A stretch of DNA of 23,600 nucleotides from an uncultured bacterium (GCA_949288455.1 CASEKF010000018.1:1-23600), one strand, 5' to 3'; positions 16,401 to 23,544 are shown, counted from the first letter of the stretch. The notes: generated from the letters alone by a model not told the origin. A program made the numbers and translations.

Positions 16401-17071
16401 ACAGTTTCAGCGATTATTTCGTAGATAAAAGCATATGGTGTATAGGCGGAGACGGATGGGCATATGATATTGGATACGGCGGTCTTGACCATGTGGTAGC
16501 TTCAGGCAAGAACGTAAATATTTTAGTGCTTGATACTGAAGTTTATTCCAATACCGGAGGTCAAGCTTCAAAATCTACTCCAATAGGAGCGATCGCTAAA
16601 TTCGCCAGCAACGGTAAAAGAGCTCCTAAGAAAAATCTTGGCTTTATGTGCATGAGTTACGGAAATGTTTACGTAGCTCAAATAGCTCTTGGAGCAAATA
16701 GAATGCAGGCTATGAAAGCTCTTTTAGAAGCCGAAGCTTATGAGGGAACTTCAATAGTAATAGCTTACGCTCCATGTATTGCGCATGGCATTAATATGCA
16801 AAAGACTCAAGTTGAACAAAAAAGAGCGGTAGACAGCGGATATTGGGCGCTTTATAGATATAATCCCGACTCTGAAAAACCTTTATCTTGGGAAACTCCC
16901 GAGCCGAAATCTGATTTTAACGAATTCGTAAGAAGCGAAAATCGCTATAAACTTCTGATTAAGAAATTAGGAGAAGAAAAAGCTCAGCAAATTTTTGAAG
17001 AGGCTGAAAAGGACGTAAAACGCAGAATGCAGGCATTCAAAAATATTGCCGATATCCAAAACGCTCAGTAA
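13499..17071 (+). CDS. nifJ: pyruvate:ferredoxin (flavodoxin) oxidoreductase, single-chain
   Basis: 1190 residues, the normal length of the homodimeric enzyme. It converts pyruvate and CoA to acetyl-CoA, CO2 and reduced ferredoxin in the cytoplasm, using thiamine diphosphate and three 4Fe-4S clusters. Domain order is intact: N-terminal domain with YPITPSS (43-49) and the SEAGAAGA loop with Glu79; CoA-binding and linker domains; a ferredoxin domain with Cys703, 706, 709, 713 and Cys759, 762, 765, 769; and the thiamine domain with GDG (984-986) and the SNTGGQ motif. The proximal cluster ligands are all present: Cys826, 829, 854 and 1093. GGAGGA precedes the ATG by 8 bases. It is transcribed alone, from its own promoter to the terminator at 17089. 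It is a marker of anaerobic metabolism and a source of low-potential electrons. No key residue appears missing. Confidence 0.97.
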   Translation: MIQCATKMECETTDKKAEKTVTITGNQAASHVAYAYSEAAAIYPITPSSDMGEFADSWASEGRKNVFGEVLSISEMQSEAGAAGAVHGSLTAGALTTTFTASQGLLLMIPNMYKIAGEMLPAVFHVTARALACQSLSIFGDHSDVMAVRNTGFALLSSTNAQEVMDLAAVAHLATLKAQVPFVNFFDGFRTSHEITKVKEISYETLKELIDPEMEYVERFRRRALRPEKPYSKVGAQNPDVYFQGRETVNKYYMEVPGIVQEYMDKVAAKTGRQYHIFDYYGDPEAEDIIVAIGSSCETIAETIDYLRKQGKKVGLVIVRLYRPFAAELFKEIIPASVKRIATLDRTKEPGAIGEPLYLDVVAALKDRKDIVIIGGRYGLSSKEFTPSMVNGVYKHLRGKCSHNFTVGINDDVTGLSIDYSDEIITEPEGTISCTFWGLGSDGTVGANKDSIKIIGDNTPLYAQGYFVYDSKKSYGSTISHLRFGKNKIRSTYCVTHPDFVACHNSAYIGRFDMISGIKENGVFLLNSEWSAEEAFKHLPEDMQKIIIDRKIKVYTIDALKISTEAGLGARINTVMMTAFFKVSGVLEENHALDLIKKSIRKTYAKKGEDIINMNCACVDKAAASLLRVTVPETTNSIYKSKKLIPEDADTFAKNIVEPIAHLKGDSIPVSHMSFDGSLPTGTAKYDKRGIAPRVPEWNKELCIQCNQCVSSCPHAAIRAKILTDEELKNAPKSFETTEIKPKAIDGKKYALQVYVDDCTGCGVCVETCPAKTKALSFTTLEKARQKGQTENYKFFDASTDNIEADRNNIKNLGFVKPLFEFSGACAGCGETPYVKMLSQLFGERMIVANATGCSSIYSSSFPSIPYTTTKEGNGPAWANSLFEDNAEYGFGMRLAVDSNRHSLKSAIEKFLLMEPSGKLSDDLKSALENWNRKDKEGLEFQKTIKASIKEALIDADGEKKELLTVINSFSDYFVDKSIWCIGGDGWAYDIGYGGLDHVVASGKNVNILVLDTEVYSNTGGQASKSTPIGAIAKFASNGKRAPKKNLGFMCMSYGNVYVAQIALGANRMQAMKALLEAEAYEGTSIVIAYAPCIAHGINMQKTQVEQKRAVDSGYWALYRYNPDSEKPLSWETPEPKSDFNEFVRSENRYKLLIKKLGEEKAQQIFEEAEKDVKRRMQAFKNIADIQNAQ

Positions 17072-17088
17072 AATTTTAAACTTGATAA

Positions 17089-17132
17089 TTTTTTTACCGT
17101 ACCGCAAAAAATTTTGCGGTACGGTAAAAAAA
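17089..17132. terminator. intrinsic terminator after PFOR
   Basis: A stem of at least 20 bp (about 17089-17108 against 17113-17132) has a GC-rich core, ACCGTACCGC, and is flanked by seven T on one side and seven A on the other. In the + direction the T-run is replaced by paired A, so the stem carries A/T at its base on both sides and could act on both strands. It lies 17 bases after the PFOR stop. Confidence 0.8.
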
Positions 17133-17189
17133 TGAAAAATTAATTTTGTAAAAATATTTATGTTAGCAGGATTTTAAACAAAAGCAGCG

Positions 17190-17240
17190 AATAAATTATA
17201 TTATAAATAACGTTAACCGTAATCAACAATATAATTTATT
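17190..17240. repeat. 13-bp inverted repeat upstream of tRNA-Leu
   Basis: Positions 17190-17202 and 17228-17240 are perfect 13-base inverted copies, separated by 25 bases that contain GTTAAC. The right arm includes TATAAT (17230-17235), the probable -10 of the tRNA promoter, and ends four bases before the tRNA. No good -35 is seen. Both arms are wholly A/T, so chance is possible. Confidence 0.4.
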
Positions 17241-17243
17241 CTT

Positions 17244-17326
17244 GCCGAAGTGGCGGAATGGCAGACGCGCCGGTCTCAAAAACCGGTAGGTTTTTCCCTG
17301 TATCGGTTCGAGTCCGATCTTCGGCA
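17244..17326 (+). tRNA. tRNA-Leu (anticodon CAA)
   Basis: A full cloverleaf can be drawn. The 7-bp acceptor stem is GCCGAAG (17244-17250) with CTTCGGC (17319-17325) and discriminator A at 17326. The anticodon stem is CCGGT/ACCGG with loop CTCAAAA, placing CAA at 17277-17279. A long variable arm (about 17287-17301) marks a class II tRNA. The T arm is ATCGG, loop TTCGAGT, CCGAT. The CAA anticodon reads the Leu codon TTG. CCA is not encoded, so the nucleotidyltransferase must add it. The next base begins a terminator palindrome. Confidence 0.95.
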
Positions 17327-17374
17327 TCAATAAAAATAACCGAAGTCATATATGACTTCGGTTATTTTTATTGA
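17327..17374. terminator. perfect 48-bp palindrome, bidirectional terminator
   Basis: Positions 17327-17350 are the exact inverse of 17351-17374, with no unpaired centre. The GC-containing core (ACCGAAGTCAT) is flanked by AATAAAAAT on one side and ATTTTTATT on the other, giving a T-rich 3' side in both directions. It can end the tRNA transcript (+) and the molybdenum hydroxylase operon (-), which stops at 17400. It begins at the base directly after the tRNA discriminator. Confidence 0.88.
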
Positions 17375-17399
17375 ACGTGAAAACTAAAGTTAAACTTTT

Positions 17400-17903
17400 C
17401 TATTTTTTGTTATTATTTATTCTCTCTTTAGCCAGTAAGGCCGATTTAAGAATAGTTTCGTATCCGGTGCAGCGGCATAAATGACCTTTAAGAGCTTTTT
17501 TAATCTCTTCTTCCGAAGCGTTCGGGTTTTCAGTAAATAAAGCCTTTAAAGTCATAATTATGCCTGGAGTGCAAAAACCGCATTGAACGGCTCCTCCGTC
17601 TATAAAAGCCTCTTGAATCGGATCTAATGAAAAATCGTCTCCTCCAAGTCCTTCTATCGTAACTATCTCGCTGCCTTCAGCTTTCGACGCTTTGGTAATG
17701 CATGATCTTACCGATTTTCCATTCATTATAACTGTGCATGAACCGCATTTTCCATAACCGCAGCCCTCTTTGGCGCCCATTAGACCAAAAACGTTCCTGA
17801 TTAATTCTAAAAGCGTCGTTTTGTCGTCTATAATAGCTTTTACTTTTTTATTGTTCAACGTAAAAGAAATTATTTTTACATTTTCATTTAAGCAATAATC
17901 CAT
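17400..17903 (-). CDS. 2Fe-2S subunit of xanthine dehydrogenase/aldehyde oxidase-type enzyme
   Basis: 167 residues, the usual length for the small CoxS/XdhC-type subunit. The N-terminal plant-ferredoxin-like cluster is bound by Cys48, 53, 56 and 68 (GCGYGKCGSCTV, then SC). The C-terminal helical cluster is bound by Cys108, 111, 143 and 145 (QCGFCTPG, then GHLCRCTGY). It passes electrons from the molybdenum subunit to an acceptor, normally a FAD subunit. GGGGAG lies 6 bases before the ATG, and the start is 44 bases after the molybdenum subunit gene, so they form one operon. No FAD-subunit gene adjoins it: the next thing downstream is the terminator palindrome. The stop is TAG. Confidence 0.95.
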   Translation of the reverse strand: MDYCLNENVKIISFTLNNKKVKAIIDDKTTLLELIRNVFGLMGAKEGCGYGKCGSCTVIMNGKSVRSCITKASKAEGSEIVTIEGLGGDDFSLDPIQEAFIDGGAVQCGFCTPGIIMTLKALFTENPNASEEEIKKALKGHLCRCTGYETILKSALLAKERINNNKK

Positions 17904-17947
17904 ATATTCTCCCCGATCTTTTTTATAATTTAGCGATTAGAGAAAAT

Positions 17948-20272
17948 TTAACTTTTATCTTTGTTTTTAGATTTTAAAGCCGCAAGCGCTAATGACGGAG
18001 TAAGCGGAATTTTACATATATCCGCTCCGGACGCATTATAAAAGGCGTTTAATATCGCCGGAGGAACCGACACCGCCGGATGCTCCGCTATACACCTGGC
18101 GCCAAAAGGCCCGTCAGGCTGAGGAGTTTCCACAAAATAAACGGAGTATTTTTCCGGCATATCGTCTATCGTTGGAATTTTGTATGTATTCAGGTTAGCG
18201 TTTTTTATTTGTCCTGCGTCGTCAAATAAGATCTCTTCGGTTAAAGAGGAACCTATTCCCATCATCATGCCGCCTATCATCTGAATTCTTGCTAGTTCAG
18301 GATTAATAACTTTTCCGGCGTCTATTGAAGTAGCTATATTTATTATTTTTATTTTGCCGGTTTTTAACGATACCGCTATTTCCGCGCCTTGACAGCCGAA
18401 AGTCCATTGAGGCGCGGAATTGCCTGTTCCTGTTTCAGGATTTGGAGATTCGACTCCTCGACATATATGAGAACCTACGCCTATTATCGGATCTCCTATC
18501 GCTCGTCCGTCAGGAGCTACGGCCCCTATCGCAAGTTTTTTTAACGGTATAAAAATAGACGGATTTGAAATTAAGTAAACTTTTTCGCCGTCGAATGATA
18601 AATCGGTTTCAGGAATTTGGAGATATAAAGACGCATTTTTTAAAATTTTAGCTTTAGCGTCGGCGCATGCTTTTAAGACGGCGTTGCCAACTCTGTAAGT
18701 TGATATCGAAGCTACCGTTTGCCATTCTTGAGGGGAATATTGAGTATCGATAATTTTTGAAACGAAAACCTTTTCAATTGGAATATTTAAAAATTCAGCA
18801 ACCATTTGAGCGATAACCGTGTGAAGCCCCTGCCCCATCTCAGTTCCGCTGATAACTACGTTAACGGAACCGTCGTCGGCTAATTTGACATAAGCTCCGG
18901 AAGACGCGTTTGGCGACATCATCGGAGTCTTCATTAAAGCCGCTATACCTCTGCCATAAATAAACTCTTCGTTATTTTCAGGAAGAGGAGCGGCGAATAA
19001 TTCTTTTTCCACTTGAGCAAGACAGGCATGGAGATTACCGTTATCTTTTGTTATGACTTGACCTAAGCCGTTTACTTTTCCGGCGCATAGAAAATTTTTT
19101 CTGCGTATTTCAGAAGGCGACATTCCTAATTTAGACGCGATCATATCGACGCTTCTTTCTATCATAAAATGAGCTTCGGGATGACCGTATCCTCTGAACG
19201 CTCCTATAGGGGGCGTATTCGTATAAACTCCTACGGCGTCAGCGCTTATATTTTTTATTTCGTATGGACCTGAAGCTACGTAGCCTCCGGCTTGCACTAC
19301 GTTGCAGCCCATGTCGGCGTATGCTCCGGATATAAAATATAATTTAGCTTCCAGAGCATGAAGAGTTCCGTCTTTTAAAGCTCCAAGTTTAATTTTTCCC
19401 TGTATGCCGCGCCCTAAGACCGAACTCGTGAAAACTTCTTTTCTAGTTAGCTTTAATTTTAACGGACGTCCCGGAACAAATTTAGCTATAAAAGCCGTGA
19501 GAGGCTCTATGATAAGGTCTGATTTACATCCGAATCCTCCGCCTAGAAAATTAACGAATACTTCTACGTTAGACATATTTAAACCGAACATAGAAGCTAT
19601 TCCTTCTCTTACGACGAAAGGCCCTTGGGTGGAAGACCATATTTTAACTCTATCGTTTCCCTCCCATTGAGCTATACAGCAATGAGGCTCCATTGCGCAA
19701 TGAGCGTTGAGAGGGTATTCAAAATCGGCTTCTACAATAGCTTCGCATTCTGAAAAAGCTTTTTCAGTATTTCCGCGACGTTGTTTATAACGGTGATAAA
19801 TATTAGAGCCTTTTTCAGGATAAAATCCAGGCGTAGAGGAGTATTCTCCATTTTTTTCATGTATTATCGGAGCCCCGGGAGCTATTGCGGAAAGAGCGTT
19901 TAAGACGTGAGGCAGTATTTTATATTCTACTTTTATTTTTTTTACGGCTTCCTGACCGGCTCTTTCGGAATCGGCGATAACTGCGCAGACAGCGTCTCCT
20001 GCATGACGAACTTTATCTACCGCTAACGGAGTCATATCTTTTATGCAGCATCCAAAGTATAGATCTTTGCAATCGCTTCCGGTTAAAATTTTAACGACGC
20101 CTTCAACTTTTTCCGCTTCCGAAACGTCGATAGATAGTATTTCCGCATGCGCGACGCCCGCTCTTAATATTTTTGCATACAGCGTCGCAGGAAGCTTTAT
20201 GTCGTCGGTAAAAACGGCTCTTCCCGTAACTTTTTCAAAAGCGTCTTTTCTTGAAGGAGAAAGGCCTATCAT
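17948..20272 (-). CDS. molybdenum-cofactor subunit of xanthine dehydrogenase/aldehyde oxidase-type enzyme
   Basis: 774 residues, normal for the large CoxL/XdhA-like subunit. It hydroxylates a purine, aldehyde or N-heterocycle at a molybdopterin centre in the cytoplasm. The aldehyde oxidase hammerhead domain is at about 10-125. Cofactor motifs are GGGFGCK (244-250, usually GGGFGGK), GAFRGYGHPE (357-366), GTEMGQG (476-482) and DTQYSPQEWQTVAS (509-522), the last pointing to the clostridial-archaeal branch of the family. The active-site loop reads GPFGARCIAEHP (721-732). The catalytic Glu is kept (Glu730), but the usual GVG or GIG before it is CIA. CO dehydrogenase is unlikely, since its VAYRCSFR loop is absent. 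GGAGG lies 8 bases before the ATG. The substrate cannot be named from sequence. Confidence 0.93.
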   Translation of the reverse strand: MIGLSPSRKDAFEKVTGRAVFTDDIKLPATLYAKILRAGVAHAEILSIDVSEAEKVEGVVKILTGSDCKDLYFGCCIKDMTPLAVDKVRHAGDAVCAVIADSERAGQEAVKKIKVEYKILPHVLNALSAIAPGAPIIHEKNGEYSSTPGFYPEKGSNIYHRYKQRRGNTEKAFSECEAIVEADFEYPLNAHCAMEPHCCIAQWEGNDRVKIWSSTQGPFVVREGIASMFGLNMSNVEVFVNFLGGGFGCKSDLIIEPLTAFIAKFVPGRPLKLKLTRKEVFTSSVLGRGIQGKIKLGALKDGTLHALEAKLYFISGAYADMGCNVVQAGGYVASGPYEIKNISADAVGVYTNTPPIGAFRGYGHPEAHFMIERSVDMIASKLGMSPSEIRRKNFLCAGKVNGLGQVITKDNGNLHACLAQVEKELFAAPLPENNEEFIYGRGIAALMKTPMMSPNASSGAYVKLADDGSVNVVISGTEMGQGLHTVIAQMVAEFLNIPIEKVFVSKIIDTQYSPQEWQTVASISTYRVGNAVLKACADAKAKILKNASLYLQIPETDLSFDGEKVYLISNPSIFIPLKKLAIGAVAPDGRAIGDPIIGVGSHICRGVESPNPETGTGNSAPQWTFGCQGAEIAVSLKTGKIKIINIATSIDAGKVINPELARIQMIGGMMMGIGSSLTEEILFDDAGQIKNANLNTYKIPTIDDMPEKYSVYFVETPQPDGPFGARCIAEHPAVSVPPAILNAFYNASGADICKIPLTPSLALAALKSKNKDKS

Positions 20273-20326
20273 AAAATAACCTCCAGATTTTTTTACCTTT
20301 CGTTAAATTGCTGGTTAATATAGGCT

Positions 20327-21220
20327 CTACGGCTCTAGCCAAGAAGCCGGAAGAGTTAAAAGCTGCCAGGGATTGACGGGCGTTCCGTGGCTATATGCGG
20401 CCCAATGCAGATGCGCGCCCGTGGAAACTCCTTTATTTCCTACTTTGCCTATTTCGTCTCCCTGTTTTACATATTCCCCTTTAGAAACGCTGACGGAATC
20501 TAAATGAAGATATATCGTTCCTAGGCCTCTGGAATGATTTAAAACTACTACGCCTCCATGAAGAGGGAGATTTTCTTTTGCCATAAGCACTATGCCGTTC
20601 TGAGGAGCCGATACTATTTCGCCTTTTACGCCCGCTATATCTACTCCTTTATGGAATTCGGGCGTTACGTCTTCGTTATAAAATCTTTTAAGACCAAATG
20701 CGGTAGATATATATCCGGAAAGAGGACAAATAAACTTTTTATGCCAAGCTATCTCCCCTTTGTCGCATAGTTTAAGAGCCGCAAGAATGGCGTCGTTATC
20801 GGCGTTTGCCTGAGGATCGTCGTAAGAGGCAAGCTGTGATTCCGAAAGCCATAATCTCTGAACTCCGTATGTATGAGCGGAAACGTTGATAGTCCTCTCA
20901 ATATTAAAAACGGATTCGCCGGAAGATATCTCGGCCGATAGAAGATACGAACCTTGAGGACAGTCAAGAGAAATTGGTATCGTAGTCGCAAGAGCGTTAT
21001 TCGCATATTGCAAAGAATAGGAAGCGTCTCTAAATCTTACCGTTCCGCCGGAGTTTTCGGATAAGCCGGATATCTCCATAAAAAGCACGCTGCCTTGCGT
21101 AAAACTTCCCTTAAGTATTATTTTAGGTTTTTCTTGACTTTCTGAGGCAGATGAAAATCCTAAAGAAAAAATAAATATAAACGCGTTTAGAAAGACAAAT
21201 AAAATAATATTTTTAGGCAT
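20327..21220 (-). CDS. secreted M23 (LytM-type) metallopeptidase
   Basis: 297 residues. The N-terminus is a signal peptide (about 1-25, cleavage near SSA). A beta-rich domain of about 80 residues follows (30-115) and then a linker. The M23 catalytic domain is at about 160-285. Zinc and catalytic residues are present: His190 and Asp194 (HKGVDIA), His239 (YLHL) and the HLH pair His270/His272 (GAHLHW). All residues of an active enzyme appear intact, so it may cut peptidoglycan cross-links during growth or division rather than being a degenerate activator. The gene starts 17 bases after the GGDEF-like gene, with a weak ribosome site, and ends with TAG 54 bases before the molybdenum subunit gene. 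Grouping of a cell-wall enzyme with a c-di-GMP-type sensor suggests surface remodelling; the link is inferred. Confidence 0.92.
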   Translation of the reverse strand: MPKNIILFVFLNAFIFIFSLGFSSASESQEKPKIILKGSFTQGSVLFMEISGLSENSGGTVRFRDASYSLQYANNALATTIPISLDCPQGSYLLSAEISSGESVFNIERTINVSAHTYGVQRLWLSESQLASYDDPQANADNDAILAALKLCDKGEIAWHKKFICPLSGYISTAFGLKRFYNEDVTPEFHKGVDIAGVKGEIVSAPQNGIVLMAKENLPLHGGVVVLNHSRGLGTIYLHLDSVSVSKGEYVKQGDEIGKVGNKGVSTGAHLHWAAYSHGTPVNPWQLLTLPASWLEP

Positions 21221-21237
21221 ATATCGCTTTATCGGGA

Positions 21238-23133
21238 TTAGATATTATTCTGAAGAAGCCCCGTCGTGTTTCCTCCTTTATTTTTGGAAAATTCCAAAGC
21301 CTTTTCAACCGCCGTAATAAGGCCTTCTTTATCTTTCGCGTCGTAAGGGAATGAGGCTACTCCTATTGATAAAGTAGTGGACGCTCTGGATCTTCTCATT
21401 CTTTTTATATTTTTCATTTCAAAAGCCGTTCTTATCTTTTCCCCCATTATATAGGCATTTCTTTTATCCGTATGTACCAAAACCATAACGTATTGTCCGG
21501 CTTGTATTCTAGCGACAATATCCGTTTCTCTGGCATGTTCCCTTATAACGTCGGAAGTTTCCTGAAGAACGTCGTCTGCCCATGAAGAGCCAAATTCGTC
21601 GTTAAATTCCGCGAAATTATCAATTTCGATAAGAGCTAAGGACAATTCGATTTTATATCGTCTGCATCTTCTAACTTCTTCGGCAAATCGTTCGTTGAAA
21701 TATAGCGCGTTATAAAATCCCGTAAGATCGTCGAACATTCCTCCGGAAACGGTTTTTTGGAACAATTGAGCGTTTTGAAGAGATATGGCGGCAATATCCG
21801 CATATTTTTTTATTAGATCTACGGATTCCGGCGTAAAACCGTATTCTTCTTGTTTTCCAAGGTAAAATAGACCTAATATTTCTTCTTCATACAAAATAGG
21901 AACGACAAGAGCGCTTTTTTCTTGGTTTAAAAGACCTTGATACTCCTTACCTTCTATAACTATACTTCCGGCGTCTATTTTAAATATTTTTTGCAGCTCC
22001 GCAGATATCCCTACTATCCCGCAGCCTATTCTCACGCTGAAATTACGGAAAAAATCTGAATAAGGGCTGTAAACCATCTCCGCGAATATTTCAGTTCTCT
22101 TATTCACCGTATCTAACATAAACAGTATGCAAGTCTGAACAGGCGCCAGTTTTATTAAGCGATCTATGACGGAAACGTAGACTTCCTGGAGATTAAGACT
22201 TTTATTAAGCGCAGTCGTAGCATCCATAAGATCTTTAGTTTTCTTAAGGGCTAAGGATAAATCGGCGTTATCTTGCTGTATTTTCTTTATTTTATTGTCA
22301 AAACTTGTGGTTATTTCATTTTCTCTACTCTTAAAACTTTCATTTTGAGCAACATACTGATTTTTTTGTTCATGGTATTTTTGATAATTTTTTTCAACTT
22401 CGTTTTGAAGACGTTCTATCTGTTTTTGCGCTTCCGCTATTGTTTGATCTTTATCCATAAGAGCGTTTGAAAGCCCTTGAATAGTATCTTTATCGCTTTG
22501 ATTATTTTCGTTTATAAGTCTTTTTTCTTCCTCTCCTCTGCGGAACATAAAATATTTTTCTTCTTCAAGAGCCAAGGCATTATTGTAAGACCATACTATC
22601 AGCGGAATCATAACTAAAAAGTACTCTATATTAAGCCACCATAAACTCTTCTTCAAATCTTTGACATCGTATGTGACGGGGATTTCTTCCTGAGGAATAT
22701 TTATAATTTTCGTATATTCCCCCATTAATATAATTATAAATATCACGCCGAAAATACCTAAAATAGAAAGTCCCCACATTTTTCCCAAAAAGCAGTAAGA
22801 TTCAAGAGCCGGAAGCATGATAGCGAGAAAAACATAAGGGCTTCCGAGAATAGACATAGTTAAAGTTCCGAAAGTAACGTCCGCAAGAACTAATAGTTTA
22901 ATATGATTCGCGCTGGCATGAAACTTCAACATCCAAAAACAAGCTATGAAATGATAAGAAATAAGGAAAAAAGTTATAACAGGTCTTCCCAGACCGGATA
23001 AGTTAAACGGAAAAACAGGATAGACAAATCCGGGTTCGTTTAATTTGGTAATAAACAAACCTAGAATTAAAGCCGATATTCTTACTCCTACTAAAAATCC
23101 TCGGAGTTTTTCTGATTTTGCAAAATCTTCCAT
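21238..23133 (-). CDS. membrane GAF-GGDEF-like signalling protein with degenerate active site
   Basis: 631 residues. Residues 1-190 hold about five or six membrane helices, 195-300 a charged coiled coil, 305-460 a GAF domain, and 465-625 a GGDEF fold (DDLTGFYN at 468-475, IDNFAEFNDEFG at 504-515, TLSIGVA at 587-593). The GGDEF/GGEEF signature is replaced by QAGQY (544-548), so the catalytic and metal residues are lost and it should not make c-di-GMP. The inhibitory-site motif RETD (RxxD) is kept at 535-538, five residues before the lost signature, as in c-di-GMP-binding receptors. AGGA lies 9 bases before the ATG. The frame stays open for 99 codons upstream to a TAG, so a longer product was perhaps once made. 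It is the first full gene of the - strand series ending with the molybdenum hydroxylase. Confidence 0.9.
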   Translation of the reverse strand: MEDFAKSEKLRGFLVGVRISALILGLFITKLNEPGFVYPVFPFNLSGLGRPVITFFLISYHFIACFWMLKFHASANHIKLLVLADVTFGTLTMSILGSPYVFLAIMLPALESYCFLGKMWGLSILGIFGVIFIIILMGEYTKIINIPQEEIPVTYDVKDLKKSLWWLNIEYFLVMIPLIVWSYNNALALEEEKYFMFRRGEEEKRLINENNQSDKDTIQGLSNALMDKDQTIAEAQKQIERLQNEVEKNYQKYHEQKNQYVAQNESFKSRENEITTSFDNKIKKIQQDNADLSLALKKTKDLMDATTALNKSLNLQEVYVSVIDRLIKLAPVQTCILFMLDTVNKRTEIFAEMVYSPYSDFFRNFSVRIGCGIVGISAELQKIFKIDAGSIVIEGKEYQGLLNQEKSALVVPILYEEEILGLFYLGKQEEYGFTPESVDLIKKYADIAAISLQNAQLFQKTVSGGMFDDLTGFYNALYFNERFAEEVRRCRRYKIELSLALIEIDNFAEFNDEFGSSWADDVLQETSDVIREHARETDIVARIQAGQYVMVLVHTDKRNAYIMGEKIRTAFEMKNIKRMRRSRASTTLSIGVASFPYDAKDKEGLITAVEKALEFSKNKGGNTTGLLQNNI

Positions 23134-23544
23134 TATAATAAATCCTTCTAGGAGAAAGAGGTTTAAAAGCGTAATAGTTTTTCTTCTCCATAAAGAAAAC
23201 GTAATCCTTTTGAAAAGACCTGAGTTACAAAGATTTGCGTCAACTTCCGCTAATTTGCTCGCTTTTCCGCCCTCTTCCGCAAACGAGGTTGCCGGGTTCG
23301 GGAAATTTTTCTTAGAATCGCAGGATGGCGGACAATTTAGCTGTCTTTCAGTCTTGGACGCGCTGAGAAGCGTGTTTTTCGGTTCTTTTTCTTCTTGCCC
23401 TTCAAACGCGTCGACAGTCTTTTCATTCTGCTATTTAGTAGGGCCTATTTCAACCTGAGAGGAGCAGGAGGCCAAATCGCGAATGAGTTTCTTCTCAACA
23501 ATTTGTCTAATCAAGTCCAGGCAGGTTTTCAACGATAAAATGTC
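23134..23544 (-). pseudogene. open frame upstream of and in phase with the GGDEF-like gene, broken by TAG
   Basis: In the same frame as the GGDEF-like gene, 99 codons between 23430 and 23134 contain no stop and also no ATG, GTG or TTG. Just before them is TAG (23431-23433), preceded by 37 more open codons back to TAA at 23545-23547; a TTG at 23530-23532 could start a 33-codon ORF there. Many codons start with a purine, and the translated stretch is polar and charged (EGQEEKEPKN, then PATSFAEEGGKASKLAEVDA), as in a linker. GC over 23221-23400 is about 48% by my count, well above nearby genes. It may be a decayed 5' portion of the GGDEF gene, a separate remnant, or a uORF region. No known domain is recognised. 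The bases from 23548 to 23600 are AT-rich, with nothing supportable. Confidence 0.4.

Noticed and set aside
23210-23430. A structured RNA gene (6S, tmRNA, RNase P RNA, SRP RNA) as the cause of the raised GC
   Set aside because: I looked for the conserved cores of these RNAs on both strands and did not find them. The purine-first codon pattern fits coding sequence better, though an unknown RNA is not excluded.
23431-23433. TAG read as a sense codon (recoding) genome-wide
   Set aside because: TAG ends the genes at 2482-3336, 9223-9747, 17400-17903 and 20327-21220 at sensible lengths, so it is an ordinary stop here.
23045-23458. 137-codon + strand open frame near the right end
   Set aside because: It lies antisense to the start of the GGDEF-like gene and to its open upstream frame. 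Codon-for-codon antisense openness is expected there, and its product has no membrane, signal or domain feature. It has no ribosome site.
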